A DNA stretch of 64,000 bases from Parabacteroides goldsteinii DSM 19448 = WAL 12034 (GCF_000969835.1 NZ_KQ033912.1:2369920-2433919), one strand, 5' to 3'; positions 35,619 through 45,200 are shown, numbered from the stretch's first letter. The notes: generated from the letters alone by a model not told the origin. Numbers and translations are program-made.

Positions 35619-38090
35619 ATGAGATTTAGAAAAATTAGTAGTATTTGTGCTGTTGCATTTTTGATATTATGCTCATGCAAACAATCGTATGTCGATGAGC
35701 TCTCGACCCAATACGCAACATTCAGTGTGGATGGAAAAGGTTTTATTCGCCAGATAGCAGATAACGGAACAGGCGTGAATTATCTGGCGGAAGAGGGGGC
35801 ATCTCCCTTGTTGAGTCTCTATGATGGAAAAGAATACATCATGCCCACCAACCTGAAAGTCGAAGGAGATAAATGGGTGCTAACCTTTGCAAACCAGTCG
35901 GAAGCTGTTGTTTCAAAAGAAGTGAAAGACGGATATATTCGCCTGGTTCTGGTTTCATTAAGTAATCGTGACCGGATTGATGCCATAGCTTGGGGACCGT
36001 ATGCAACCAATATATCTCAATATATAGGAGAGACGGTAGGAGTGGTGCGTGATACGACTTTTGCTGTCGGTGTACAGGCTCTCGGCATAAATACGACAGA
36101 GGGACGACCTCATTTGGGGGATGATGCTACAGGTGGCTGTTACATCGATCCGCTGCCAGGACAAGAGGTGCCCGATGATTTGAAAGATAAGATCGGACAG
36201 CAAACGTACGATATCAATGTGAATGAAGAAGGAGATATGCCCGAATATGTACGTATGATAAGGGGGAATGCGGCTGTTGCACGTCCGTATGGTAGTGATA
36301 TTCAATTTTTCGCACGTGATTGGCGAAAAGAAAAAGTGATAGACTATATAGGGAGAAGACAGACTGTGACGGCTTTGGATCAGGATTTCATAGGAAGTTC
36401 TATTGCCTTGTTTGCCGCACCATCTTCGGAAGCTGTCGATGTCATCGGTAAGATTGAGGTAGGGGAAGGATTGCCACATCCGATGATGAACGGAGAGTGG
36501 ATCAAAAAACGGAAGCTCCAGAATCCGGCTTATATGTTATATGAGGGTCGTTCGTTGGATAATGCATTGAATTATGCCGATTCTTGTAACTTCAATTTGG
36601 TTCATATCGGAGACATATTCAAAAGCTGGGGACATTTTGATTTACACACCTCTCGTTTTCCGGAGGGAGCAGAGCAAATTAAAGCTTTTACCGACAAGGC
36701 GAAAGCTCGTGGCATTGAAATCGGTGTACATACGCTGACGATGTTTACTTCTACGCATGACCCGTATGTCTCTCCCGTACCTAGTGATAGCCTGGCCATT
36801 TCAGGAAGTTCCGTTTTGACAAAAGAGATCAGTGCAACGGATAAGGATATAGAAATTGAATCACCGGAATTTTTTACCTATTTGGGTGAAACGCATTCGG
36901 CAAAGATAGGTACGGAGATTGTGTCGTATCGGGAGGTAACTACAGAGAAGCCTTATAAACTGCTGGATTGTACGCGTGGACAGTTCGGAACGAAGCCTAC
37001 GGCTCATCAGGCAGGCGATAAGATTGATAAGCTGCTGAATAATTGTTATAGCGGTCTCTTTCCGGATATTCATTTGAGTGATGTTTTTGCTAAACGTTTG
37101 GCTGAAGTGTGCAATGAAACGGGAGTCGGATTGATGGACTTCGACGGTTATTACGGTGGATCACCTACGGGACATGGTTTATATGGGGCTTCCAGGTTCT
37201 TGAAACAATGGTTTGACGATCTGGATCAGAAAGGTATTATCTCTTGTGGTTCATCGCCGTTCCATTATTGGTGGCATATCTATTCTTTCATGAACTGGGG
37301 AGAACCTTGGTACGATAATTTGCGTGAAAGCCAGGTCAATTACCGTTTGGAGAACCAGCGTTATTTCGAACGTAACTTGATGCCGGGTATGTTGGGTTGG
37401 TTTAAATTGGAACAGACTTATCGACCGGAAGATATTGAATGGATCCAGGCACGTAGTGCCGCTTTTGATGCCGGCTATTTGTTGCGTGTAGACGAAAGCA
37501 TCGAACAGAGCGGATTTAAGAGTCACCTCTTTGAGGCCATCCGTGAATGGCAGAAAGTACGTAACAATCATTTGTTGACAGCTGCACAAAGAGAGAAGAT
37601 GAAGAACCCTAAAAACGAATTCCATTTGGAAAAAGCGGGTGATAGTGTTTGGAACTTGTATGAAGTAACCTTGAAAGGGGATAATGTCCATAAGTATCGT
37701 TCGGTACAAACGGGAGAACCTTTGTTAAGTAAGTTTACTTTTGATAATCCGTATGAGAAGCAACCAGTACAATTCTATGCAACGATAAAAGCCGGAGACG
37801 AAGCGGGTGCACAAATCACCAACCTGCAAATATTGGTGGAAGGTTGTGCTCCGATCCAAGTGCAAGAGATATTGAAAGCGGGCGACAAACTCTATTGCGA
37901 TGGCAATTCTGTATATGTATGTGATGAATACTGGAAGCCTCGTAAAAGCTTTGCCGTATCCGAAACTACTGCATGGGGAAAGGGGAAAAACAATGTGACG
38001 GTACAATGCGACTTCTCTTCTTCAAAAGCTCCTTCTGTGGAGGTAGAATTCAAGTCCTTGGGTAATAAAGAAAGTATAACCGGTAGATAA
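35619..38090 (+). CDS. Large lipoprotein, putative glycoside hydrolase of unassigned family (longer paralogue)
   Basis: Lipoprotein of 823 residues (lipobox LILCSC, Cys20), a paralogue of the 30345-32540 product. Shared blocks in the same order: FSVDGKGFIRQI, ASPLLSLYDGK, IAWGPYATNISQYIGETVGV, IGVHTLTMFTSTHD, YVSPVPSDSL, NNCYSGLFPDIHLSD, GLMDFDGYYGGSPTGHGLYG. DFDG and GHG(L/Y)Y are the most conserved motifs and may hold the nucleophile or acid. A C-terminal beta domain of about 90 residues (FYATIKAGDEAGAQITNLQI, SVEVEFKSLGN) is present here and absent from the shorter paralogue. It is separated from the preceding gene by 175 bp in which I see no gene. A terminator follows. Family and substrate unassigned. 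Confidence 0.7.
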   Translation: MRFRKISSICAVAFLILCSCKQSYVDELSTQYATFSVDGKGFIRQIADNGTGVNYLAEEGASPLLSLYDGKEYIMPTNLKVEGDKWVLTFANQSEAVVSKEVKDGYIRLVLVSLSNRDRIDAIAWGPYATNISQYIGETVGVVRDTTFAVGVQALGINTTEGRPHLGDDATGGCYIDPLPGQEVPDDLKDKIGQQTYDINVNEEGDMPEYVRMIRGNAAVARPYGSDIQFFARDWRKEKVIDYIGRRQTVTALDQDFIGSSIALFAAPSSEAVDVIGKIEVGEGLPHPMMNGEWIKKRKLQNPAYMLYEGRSLDNALNYADSCNFNLVHIGDIFKSWGHFDLHTSRFPEGAEQIKAFTDKAKARGIEIGVHTLTMFTSTHDPYVSPVPSDSLAISGSSVLTKEISATDKDIEIESPEFFTYLGETHSAKIGTEIVSYREVTTEKPYKLLDCTRGQFGTKPTAHQAGDKIDKLLNNCYSGLFPDIHLSDVFAKRLAEVCNETGVGLMDFDGYYGGSPTGHGLYGASRFLKQWFDDLDQKGIISCGSSPFHYWWHIYSFMNWGEPWYDNLRESQVNYRLENQRYFERNLMPGMLGWFKLEQTYRPEDIEWIQARSAAFDAGYLLRVDESIEQSGFKSHLFEAIREWQKVRNNHLLTAAQREKMKNPKNEFHLEKAGDSVWNLYEVTLKGDNVHKYRSVQTGEPLLSKFTFDNPYEKQPVQFYATIKAGDEAGAQITNLQILVEGCAPIQVQEILKAGDKLYCDGNSVYVCDEYWKPRKSFAVSETTAWGKGKNNVTVQCDFSSSKAPSVEVEFKSLGNKESITGR

Positions 38091-38109
38091 ATGCCGGATA
38101 CTTTTTTAG

Positions 38110-38168
38110 CCGATTTCCTCGTAGGGGTAGATTTCAAACCTACCCTTACGAGGTCGGTTATATTTTTT
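38110..38168. terminator. Bidirectional terminator between PUL A and the XRE regulator
   Basis: CCTCGTAGGGGTAG (38117-38130) pairs with CTACCCTTACGAGG (38140-38153) with one G-T wobble, extended by CCGA/TCGG across a bulge. A- and T-rich flanks on both sides allow termination of both convergent genes. Confidence 0.75.
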
Positions 38169-38204
38169 ATATCTGACAAGATATGTGCTATAATAGCGCA
38201 GGCT

Positions 38205-38666
38205 TTATTTCCCCTTTTCCTTCAACAATTGTTCTAGCAAGGCGGATTTTTCTTTCTCAACAGCCAGCATGCGTTCAAAAAGATCGGTGGTCTGTTTGTT
38301 CAATTCCATTATTTTGTCCAGGGGATTGTTAATCGTGTTGTGATGATTTTCTTCTCCAACATTCGAGTTATCAACTCCTGTATTATAGCTTCCGCTTTCA
38401 AAATTATTATTTTCAATAACAACTGACAGCGGGTTCTCATCCAGTTCTTCAATAATCTTGGGGGAAACATGGAGGATATTCGCGATTTGGATCAACATAT
38501 TTTGTTCGATCACCCGTTGGCTTTCGATGCGTGAAACCTTTTGCTGCGTGGTACCGAGCATTTCCGCCAATGAGCTTTGTTTGACACCCATTATATTACG
38601 TAATCTGCGAACGTTCGCACCTTGGTGAACGTTCTTTCCGGTTTTCTCTTCTGTTTCTTTTTCCAT
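38205..38666 (-). CDS. XRE-family helix-turn-helix regulator
   Basis: Cytoplasmic DNA-binding protein of 153 residues. The HTH_3-type domain spans about residues 17-72: VRRLRNIMGVKQSSLAEMLG, TTQQKVSRIESQRVIEQNML, IANILHVSPKIIEEL. An Asn-rich linker (IENNNFESGSYNTG, NHHNTINNP) leads to a C-terminal coiled coil (LFERMLAVEKEKSALLEQLL) likely used for oligomerisation. A minus-strand TATATTTG lies 22 bp upstream of the start. It faces away from the sigma4/alpha-CTD-like gene and converges with PUL A. Its targets are unknown; the perfect inverted repeat at 38958-38992 is a candidate operator. Confidence 0.85.
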   Translation of the reverse strand: MEKETEEKTGKNVHQGANVRRLRNIMGVKQSSLAEMLGTTQQKVSRIESQRVIEQNMLIQIANILHVSPKIIEELDENPLSVVIENNNFESGSYNTGVDNSNVGEENHHNTINNPLDKIMELNKQTTDLFERMLAVEKEKSALLEQLLKEKGK

Positions 38667-38688
38667 ATCGAACTTATTTTATTTGAGA

Positions 38689-38696
38689 CAAATATA
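38689..38696 (-). promoter_or_regulatory. -7 box of the XRE regulator gene
   Basis: TATATTTG on the minus strand, 22 bp before the ATG; transcription would start near 38682. A weak 67-codon frame spans this spot (38674-38877) and is therefore not called as a gene. Confidence 0.5.
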
Positions 38697-38957
38697 AGGA
38701 CAAAACGATAAAGTCCTTACTTATCACATGGGAAATAACAATCTGTCCTGCTTTTTTCTTTTCCTCCATGCTATGTAAAATATTCAGATGTTTATGTATT
38801 TTACCTAGCCATGAATATTGGGGCATGGGATATTCTGGCTTTCTTTGTAAAAAGAAGATAACAGGTTTTGGATTCATATATGTAGAAGATGCGAAAGGAG
38901 ATAGGATTGGTAAACATTAAAAGGGGGTTAGGGCTTTTTTATAAGCTCCCAACTATT

Positions 38958-38992
38958 CATATTTGAAATAATATACAATATATTCAAATATG
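38958..38992. promoter_or_regulatory. Perfect 10-bp inverted repeat, candidate operator
   Basis: CATATTTGAA (38958-38967) and TTCAAATATG (38983-38992) flank a 15-bp AT-only or nearly AT-only spacer in the divergent region. No T run follows. The site could bind a dimeric regulator such as the neighbouring XRE protein. Confidence 0.45.
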
Positions 38993-39062
38993 TAAATAGC
39001 TGTCTGGTTCGCGAGGATAGGGCAGTTTTAATCTTTAGCATTGATTTTCTTACCGTAATCTG

Positions 39063-39092
39063 TTGTTTTTTTAATCATATCTGTTACCTTTG
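39063..39092 (+). promoter_or_regulatory. Consensus promoter of the sigma4/alpha-CTD-like gene
   Basis: -33 TTG (39063-39065), 19-bp spacer, -7 TACCTTTG (39085-39092). It is an exact match to the arrangement at tRNA-Gln. Predicted start near 39099, leader about 168 nt. Confidence 0.75.
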
Positions 39093-39266
39093 TTCCTGTG
39101 GGGAATGTTTTAGAAGCCATGGCGTTGACTTCCTTCCGTTATAATTATGGAAAAAAGGTATTTTAAAGTTTTATTTCAGTTTGCATAAATTATCCCCGGT
39201 TCTAATTTCGGCTGAGATAGTAATATCACATTCTTTATATTTTGACTTAACTAAACTATTTATGTT

Positions 39267-40133
39267 ATGATGAGTATGTTAACTAGATTACGCGATTATG
39301 CAAAACTTCTTTTTACCCGAGAACAGAAGCTTTGTCTTGTAAATAACGCATTTACAGCTCCTGACGCAACGTTGCAGGAAGAAGTTCTTATTGTCTCTCC
39401 AACACCCGAAGAACAACCTTCCGTGCCTGAGCAACAACACGTAGAAGCACAGCCACAACCTGTACCCCCCAAAAAATATGTGACCGAAAAAGATGTTGTA
39501 TATGAATCATTTAAAAAGCTCACTCCGGAATATCTGTTTATTATAACGGAAATGCGCAACTTGCTTAACTCTGAGAACAAAAAATTCGTATTCCATGCGT
39601 TGGCAACCCATATAAGTATTAAAAAGGTGGCAAAACATCTGAAAATTACACAACGCAAAGTAAAGATCATATTTCAGGAAGCCCTGGTGGATATCGGTAG
39701 TCAAACCGGATTTATTAGGAACTATCTGGATGAGAGAGAAAAGAAAGATAAGGAAATCAGGGAACTGAAATCGAAGGTAATATTATTAAATGCCAGAATA
39801 AAGGAATTACAAAATGAGCAAGTCTTACGCATGAAATTTGCTGGGGAAAAGATTTCACTAAAGGACCAGCAACTCTTACTGAAGAAGCCATTGAACGTCT
39901 CTCTTGATCTAGATACAAGGACCAACACAGCCTTAAATAGTAACCATATAGAAACGCTGGAGGACTTAATGAAGTATATTTTAAAAAACGAGGAGATGGA
40001 AAGATTGAAAACACTACATAACTTGGGAGAAGTCTCGTATAAGAGGTTGGAAAGGGAATTGTTCAAAAAAGGAATAATGGATGTCAACGGGCATTGCGAA
40101 CTTTTACGATATGTGACGGTTTCCAAGAAATAA
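39267..40133 (+). CDS. Protein with sigma-region-4-like HTH and RNA polymerase alpha-CTD-like domain
   Basis: Cytoplasmic protein of 288 residues with an unusual layout. Residues 1-30 are basic; 40-70 are Pro/Glu/Gln-rich (PTPEEQPSVPEQQ). Residues 105-142 (FVFHALATHISIKKVAKHLK, ITQRKVKIIFQEALVDIG) look like the helix-turn-helix of sigma region 4 or a related regulator. Residues 152-190 are a charged coiled coil. Residues 207-270 (LNVSLDLDTRTNTALNSNHI, ETLEDLMKYILKNE, LHNLGEVSYKRLERELFKKG) match the alpha-subunit C-terminal fold, including the helix-hairpin-helix NLGxxSxxxLExxL. It has a consensus promoter and is followed at 177 bp by the PUL B sigma gene. Role inferred: a polymerase-associated transcription factor. 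No known name. Confidence 0.75.
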   Translation: MMSMLTRLRDYAKLLFTREQKLCLVNNAFTAPDATLQEEVLIVSPTPEEQPSVPEQQHVEAQPQPVPPKKYVTEKDVVYESFKKLTPEYLFIITEMRNLLNSENKKFVFHALATHISIKKVAKHLKITQRKVKIIFQEALVDIGSQTGFIRNYLDEREKKDKEIRELKSKVILLNARIKELQNEQVLRMKFAGEKISLKDQQLLLKKPLNVSLDLDTRTNTALNSNHIETLEDLMKYILKNEEMERLKTLHNLGEVSYKRLERELFKKGIMDVNGHCELLRYVTVSKK

Positions 40134-40183
40134 CTGTGATCCGGTTGTTTATAACTTTGTGGTTCATGTATTGGCAAATACTA

Positions 40184-40213
40184 TTTGTAATAATAATAAT
40201 AGGTTTATATTTG
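40184..40213 (+). promoter_or_regulatory. Probable promoter of the PUL B sigma gene
   Basis: -33 TTTG (40184-40187), 18-bp spacer, -7 TATATTTG (40206-40213), about 97 bp upstream of the sigma ATG. Unlike PUL A, this promoter is fixed and already points at the sigma gene. Confidence 0.6.
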
Positions 40214-40309
40214 TATCGGAATTAGGATATGTTGCTAGGTGAAAAATAATTATCTTTTGCCGAATTGTTAACCTGACAGCTATTTAATGAGGAGAATTAC
40301 AGTATAAAC

Positions 40310-40870
40310 ATGGATAGTGAACTTTTATATCGTCTGAAGGAGGGAGACAGGGATGCTTTTAATACTGTCTACTGGCGGTACAGTCCGAAGGTATACAACA
40401 CCGTTCTGTATTTGCTGAATGACGCAGATTTGGCTGAAGATGTCGTTCAGGAACTCTTCCTGACTATTTGGGAAAAGCGTGGAAATATATTACCTGAGCT
40501 TAACTTTGAAGCCTATATCTCGACCATCGCCCGTAATTTAGCCTATAAATATGTGGAAGAAGCCCTTCATAGAAACCTTCCGGTGGAAGAAATCAGGGAT
40601 GCGAAACTGGTTTCCAGCTCGGAAGAAGATGCGATTGAAGCCGACTCCTTACGAGAATATATTTTCAATGTCATCTCTTCCTTTCCGGAAATGCGGCGGA
40701 AAGTTTTTATCATGAGCCGTTTTGAAAACTTGTCGCATGCAGAAATTGCGAAAAGACTATCCTTGTCTGAACGTACGGTAGAAGCACATATCTATCAGGC
40801 TCTGAAAGAACTTCGTAAAGTGCTTGGAAATAAAGCGGTCGCTTTTATTCTTATCTATCTTTCCTTATAA
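40310..40870 (+). CDS. ECF (FecI-like) sigma factor of PUL B
   Basis: Sigma factor of 186 residues. Region 2: YRLKEGDRDAFNTVYWRYSP, LLNDADLAEDVVQELFLTIW, YISTIARNLAYKYVEEAL. Region 4: FPEMRRKVFIMSRFENLSHA, EIAKRLSLSERTVEAHIYQA, with the usual hydrophobic tail FILIYLSL. Normal ATG start, unlike the TTG start in PUL A. The cognate FecR gene is 140 bp downstream, separated by a promoter-like element shared with PUL A. Expected to transcribe fecR and the SusC/SusD genes when the PUL B glycan is sensed. Confidence 0.95.
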   Translation: MDSELLYRLKEGDRDAFNTVYWRYSPKVYNTVLYLLNDADLAEDVVQELFLTIWEKRGNILPELNFEAYISTIARNLAYKYVEEALHRNLPVEEIRDAKLVSSSEEDAIEADSLREYIFNVISSFPEMRRKVFIMSRFENLSHAEIAKRLSLSERTVEAHIYQALKELRKVLGNKAVAFILIYLSL

Positions 40871-40955
40871 AACGGACTTCCCTCTTTTCTGAATATTCCT
40901 TGTCTTTAAGTAGAGCTTGTTTGTGAACTAAAGTTAAAAATGAGCTTGTTTTATC

Positions 40956-41002
40956 TTTTGACTAAGTAGTAGGTATATTTATCCCACTATAATATATAAA
41001 CG
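40956..41002 (+). promoter_or_regulatory. Candidate ECF-sigma autoregulated promoter upstream of FecR (PUL B)
   Basis: TTTTGACTAAGTAGT (40956-40970) and TATATAAACG (40993-41002), 14 of 15 and 10 of 10 bases identical to the PUL A element at 23755-23803. It lies 8 bp before the fecR ATG. Confidence 0.6.
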
Positions 41003-41010
41003 GATTAATA

Positions 41011-41997
41011 ATGAGAATAGAATTACTTCACCGTCTGATAGCAGGTACGACTACCGAAGAAGAAAACCGGCAGTTGATGGAATGGTTCCGGCAGTGCGCA
41101 TCCAAAGAGGAGTTCTTCATGCTTTTTGAGACAGCATGGAAAGAGAGTCCGGATGAGATGCCCAGGGATGTACAGGAACGTATGTACCGCAGGCTGAGCC
41201 GGGAGTTGGATGAGAAGAAAACTAAAACTATTTTATTACGTTCACGTTTTTCATGGAAGGTTTGGCCACAGATTGCGGTAGCTTGTATTATCATTGTTTT
41301 AGGCCTGGTTAATTATCGTATGAACGATAAACAAAAGCAACTGTCGACACAGAATTTCACGGTATTGGCAGAAAAAGGGCAACGGGCATTCATTACTTTG
41401 CCTGATAGTACGAAAGTGTGGCTGAACTCCGATACAAAAATTAGTTATCCGGCAGATTATGGCTTGAAAGAACGTAACGTAACATTAGTAGGAGAGGCCT
41501 ATTTTGAAGTGGCCAAAAATCCGGATAAACGCTTTATTGTAGAAGCAAAAGGTATGCAGGTCGAAGCTTTGGGGACTTCATTCAATGTTAATGCGTATCA
41601 GAATGATAATAAAATTATTGCATCGTTATTTTCCGGTTCTGTCAGGGTAAGCTATGATCGTCATGTGGCAATCCTCAAGCCGCATGAGTCGGTTAAGGTC
41701 GATTTATTGAACCGAAGTTTTTCCCGGTACAAAGATGAGAGTATGCAGAATATAGCTCTTTGGAGAAAAAATGAGATCACATTTGACGGTGAGCCTTTGG
41801 AGGAGATAACCCATATTATGAGTCGCCTGTATAATACAACAATATGTATAGAAGACGAATCTTTGAAAAAAGTATGTTACATAGGAACCATTCGAAATAA
41901 CAACCTTGAAAACTTTATCGACATTATTAACCTGACAACTCCGGTTGTATATGAAAATAAAGGAGATACCGTATTTTTGAGAAAGAGGGTTCCTTAG
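41011..41997 (+). CDS. FecR-type anti-sigma factor (PUL B)
   Basis: Inner-membrane anti-sigma protein of 328 residues. Cytoplasmic sigma-binding part 1-80 (LLHRLIAGTTTEEENRQLME), one membrane segment at 85-103 (WPQIAVACIIIVLGLV). The periplasmic FecR domain follows (VLAEKGQRAFITLPDSTKVW, LVGEAYFEVAKN, VEALGTSFNVNAYQ), then a C-terminal DUF4974-type domain (ITFDGEPLEEITHIMSRLYN, ENKGDTVFLRKRVP). It pairs with the STN domain of the SusC at 42243. A 245-bp gap with a hairpin separates it from that gene. Confidence 0.94.
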   Translation: MRIELLHRLIAGTTTEEENRQLMEWFRQCASKEEFFMLFETAWKESPDEMPRDVQERMYRRLSRELDEKKTKTILLRSRFSWKVWPQIAVACIIIVLGLVNYRMNDKQKQLSTQNFTVLAEKGQRAFITLPDSTKVWLNSDTKISYPADYGLKERNVTLVGEAYFEVAKNPDKRFIVEAKGMQVEALGTSFNVNAYQNDNKIIASLFSGSVRVSYDRHVAILKPHESVKVDLLNRSFSRYKDESMQNIALWRKNEITFDGEPLEEITHIMSRLYNTTICIEDESLKKVCYIGTIRNNNLENFIDIINLTTPVVYENKGDTVFLRKRVP

Positions 41998-42082
41998 CAG
42001 GAGTTAACCGTACGGAAAAATAAAACGAATATGTCTAATCTAATACAACGCCTATGAGAAAGGAATAAAAAATTAACAAAAA

Positions 42083-42106
42083 GAGGTAACTCTTTCGAGC
42101 TACCTC
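42083..42106 (+). promoter_or_regulatory. Hairpin in the FecR-SusC intergenic leader (PUL B)
   Basis: GAGGTAACTC (42083-42092) pairs with GAGCTACCTC (42097-42106), one mismatch, 4-nt loop, without an immediate T run. Positioned like the 24846-24876 hairpin of PUL A. Confidence 0.4.
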
Positions 42107-42242
42107 CTCATTACTGTTTTTGCAGATATCCCTTATGTTGATACAGCCGATGTAGGAGACCGGCCGTTGTTAACGGGACTCTTCTGCTTACAAAGTTACA
42201 AACATTTATTTTATCTACATCTTATTTCTAATTAAAAGAAAA

Positions 42243-45200
42243 ATGAGTAACATGAAGCATTTATTTAAACAGATGGTTTTTCTGACAATCTTGTTAACCT
42301 TTCCGTTGCTGGAGATTCACGCTCAGATAACCATACATATCAAAGACAAACCCGCTTCGGAAGTGGTGAAGCAAATTGAAAAGGTGAGCAAATACCGCTT
42401 TTTCTATAAGAAAGGACTTCCTGGTATGACTACTCCGATTACCGTTGAAGTGAACGATCAGGGTATTGAAGCCGTGATGGGACAGATTGTGGGGCAGATT
42501 CCTGTTTCTTATACTATAAAAGGGGATACTCAGGTAGTTCTTGCCGAGTCTGAGCCTCAAAATACGAGTACAGGTAAAAATAAGTCAGTGAAAGGTTCCG
42601 TAACAGATGCGAATGGCGAACCTGTTATAGGAGCAAATATTGTTCAGATAGGAACCGTAAATGGAGTAATTTCTGATCTGGATGGTAATTTTGATATAGA
42701 AGTGCCGGAAGGTTCGACTCTTGAGATTTCTTATATAGGTTATCGTCCTAAAGAAGTAAAAGTGGGGAACAATACAGTATTGACTGTTATTTTGGAGGAA
42801 GATACTCAGGCGTTGGATGAGGTAGTCGTTGTCGGATACGGCAGCCAGAAAAAAGTAAACCTGACAGGATCGGTGGCTACCGTAAATTCAGAATCTTTGG
42901 CTAATCGTGCAATATCCAATGTCTCTCAGGGATTACAGGGCCTGGTTCCGGGTATGACTGTTACAAATAGTGGAGGACAACCGGGTATGGATGCCGGCAA
43001 AATACTTATTCGTGGTGTCGGCTCTTTCAATGTATCGACACCGATGGTATTGATTGATGGTATCGAAGGAGATATGAATATAGTGGATACACAGGATATC
43101 GAAAGTATATCTGTCTTGAAGGATGCTGCTTCAGCTGCTATATATGGCTCTAAAGCTGCTAACGGGGTAATTCTTATTACCACGAAGCGGGGAAAACAGG
43201 GGGCTCCCAAGATCAATTACAACGCTCTTTTCGGGTGGTCTTCCCCTTCGGAATTGATGCCGCGTACCAGTTCGGCAGAATTAGCTCAGTTGACTAATGA
43301 AGCAGAATATTGGGGTGCTATATCCGAAGGTGCTACCTCGGAACAGGCTACAAAGCGTATGCCTTATTCTCAGACCGATATCGACTTGTATGCAAATGGA
43401 ACCGATCCGTACGGACATCCAAATACAGATTGGAATAAACTTTTCTTTGTGGGTTCCGGATTTACCAACCGGCATAATGTAAGTGTCGGTGGAGGTACCG
43501 AATGGGTAAATTACCGTACTTCGCTGGGATATTCTAAACAGGAAGGTATAGTGAAAAATGCAGCAAGCAGGCAGTTCAACCTGCGTGTAAACTTGGATAT
43601 GAAAATTACAGAGCGGTTAAAATCCAAAATAAATCTGGATTATGTCAATTCTTTGATTCAGGAGCCTACAAATCCGATATCCTGGGATTCGGGAACAAGC
43701 GAACAGACTTACCGCCAAGTAAATAGAATATCTCCGATGGTTCCCTATAAGAATGAAGATGGTACATATGGAACAATCAGTGATGGTAACCCGATTGCTT
43801 TCCAGGATTCGGGGGCAAAAGGTGAAAGACAGAATGACTATATTACAGCTTTTGCGGAATTTTCTTATGATATTCTGGATGGATTGGTAGCCAGAGTGAA
43901 CGGTTCATATTATGTACAAAATCAGGATTATAATTTATATAGAAAAGAAATTCAATATAATGAAGCCAAATATGACGGACCTACCCAGTATACACAATCT
44001 TATTATACGAATAACCGTACACAAGCAGATGCTATGTTGACTTACGATAAGACATTTATAGAAAAGCATACGGTTAATCTATTGGCTGGTTTCCATTCGG
44101 AATTGTATAAATACAAGGAAACGAAAGCCTACAGGAAAGACTTTCCTTCTTCGGATGTAACCGACCTGAACGGAGGTTCGGTTGTCGGAATGACTAATAG
44201 CGGATATACCCGTGAACTTGCCATGAATTCATTCTTTGCAAGAGCTAAATATAATTTTGATAATAAATATTTGTTCGAAGGTAATATCAGAGGGGATGGT
44301 TCTTCCCGTTTTGCTAAAGGATATAGATGGGGATGGTTCCCTTCTTTCTCCGGAGCCTGGCGTTTATCTAATGAGGATTTTATGGCTGGTACACGTACTT
44401 TTGTTGATGATATGAAAGTCAGAGCTTCCTGGGGTGTATTAGGAAATCAGGAAATTCCGAATGATTATTATCCGTATATTAATACATATTCTACATCTCC
44501 TAAATATCCTTTTGGTAATGTAATCAATACTGGAGCAGCACAGACAAATAATAAAATAAATGACTTGTCATGGGAGACAACCTATACCTGGGGAGTCGGT
44601 TTGGATATGACTGTACTGAATTCGTTGTCGATGACTCTTGATTGGTATAATCGTAAAACGACGGGTATTTTGATGCAGGTTAATGTTCCTACTACCTTTG
44701 GTTACGGAGGATATTATGACAATATCGGTGAGATGAGCAATAAAGGTATTGAGGCCTCTCTGAATTATAATAAGCAGATTAGTCAGGTGGCTTTTAATGC
44801 CGGTGTGAATTTTGCCTATAATAAAAACAAAGTATTGTCACTGGGAGACCTCGACGACCAGAAAGGTAGCCGCACCATAACAATGGTTGGTCGCCCGTAT
44901 CAGGCATTCTACGGTTACCAGTCTGACGGAATTTTCCAGAGTCAGGAAGAGATAGATAAGGCTCCTAAATATACGATGATTGACAATGCACGTCTGATAC
45001 CAGGAGACATTAAGCTGGTTGATAGGAATAAGGATAATGTCATCGATGAAAAGGATAAGATTATTCTGAACTCAGAAAATCCTAAGTTTACATTTGGTAT
45101 TAATCTGGGGGCTAAATGGAAGTTATTTGATGCCTCTTTATTCTTCCAAGGGGCGGCAGGCGTTGCCCGTTATTTTACGGATGAAATGTACGGTGAATTT

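Larger units (their letters stand above)
38878..39266. other. Divergent intergenic region between the XRE regulator and the sigma4/alpha-CTD-like gene
   Basis: No coding sequence seen. It holds the inverted repeat CATATTTGAA/TTCAAATATG (38958-38967 and 38983-38992) and a consensus promoter at 39063-39092, leaving a leader of about 170 nt before the gene at 39267. Confidence 0.6.

Noticed and set aside
38674..38877. Minus-strand frame of 67 codons immediately upstream of the XRE regulator
   Set aside because: Composition is not protein-like, no motif is seen, and the probable -7 box of the XRE gene lies inside it.
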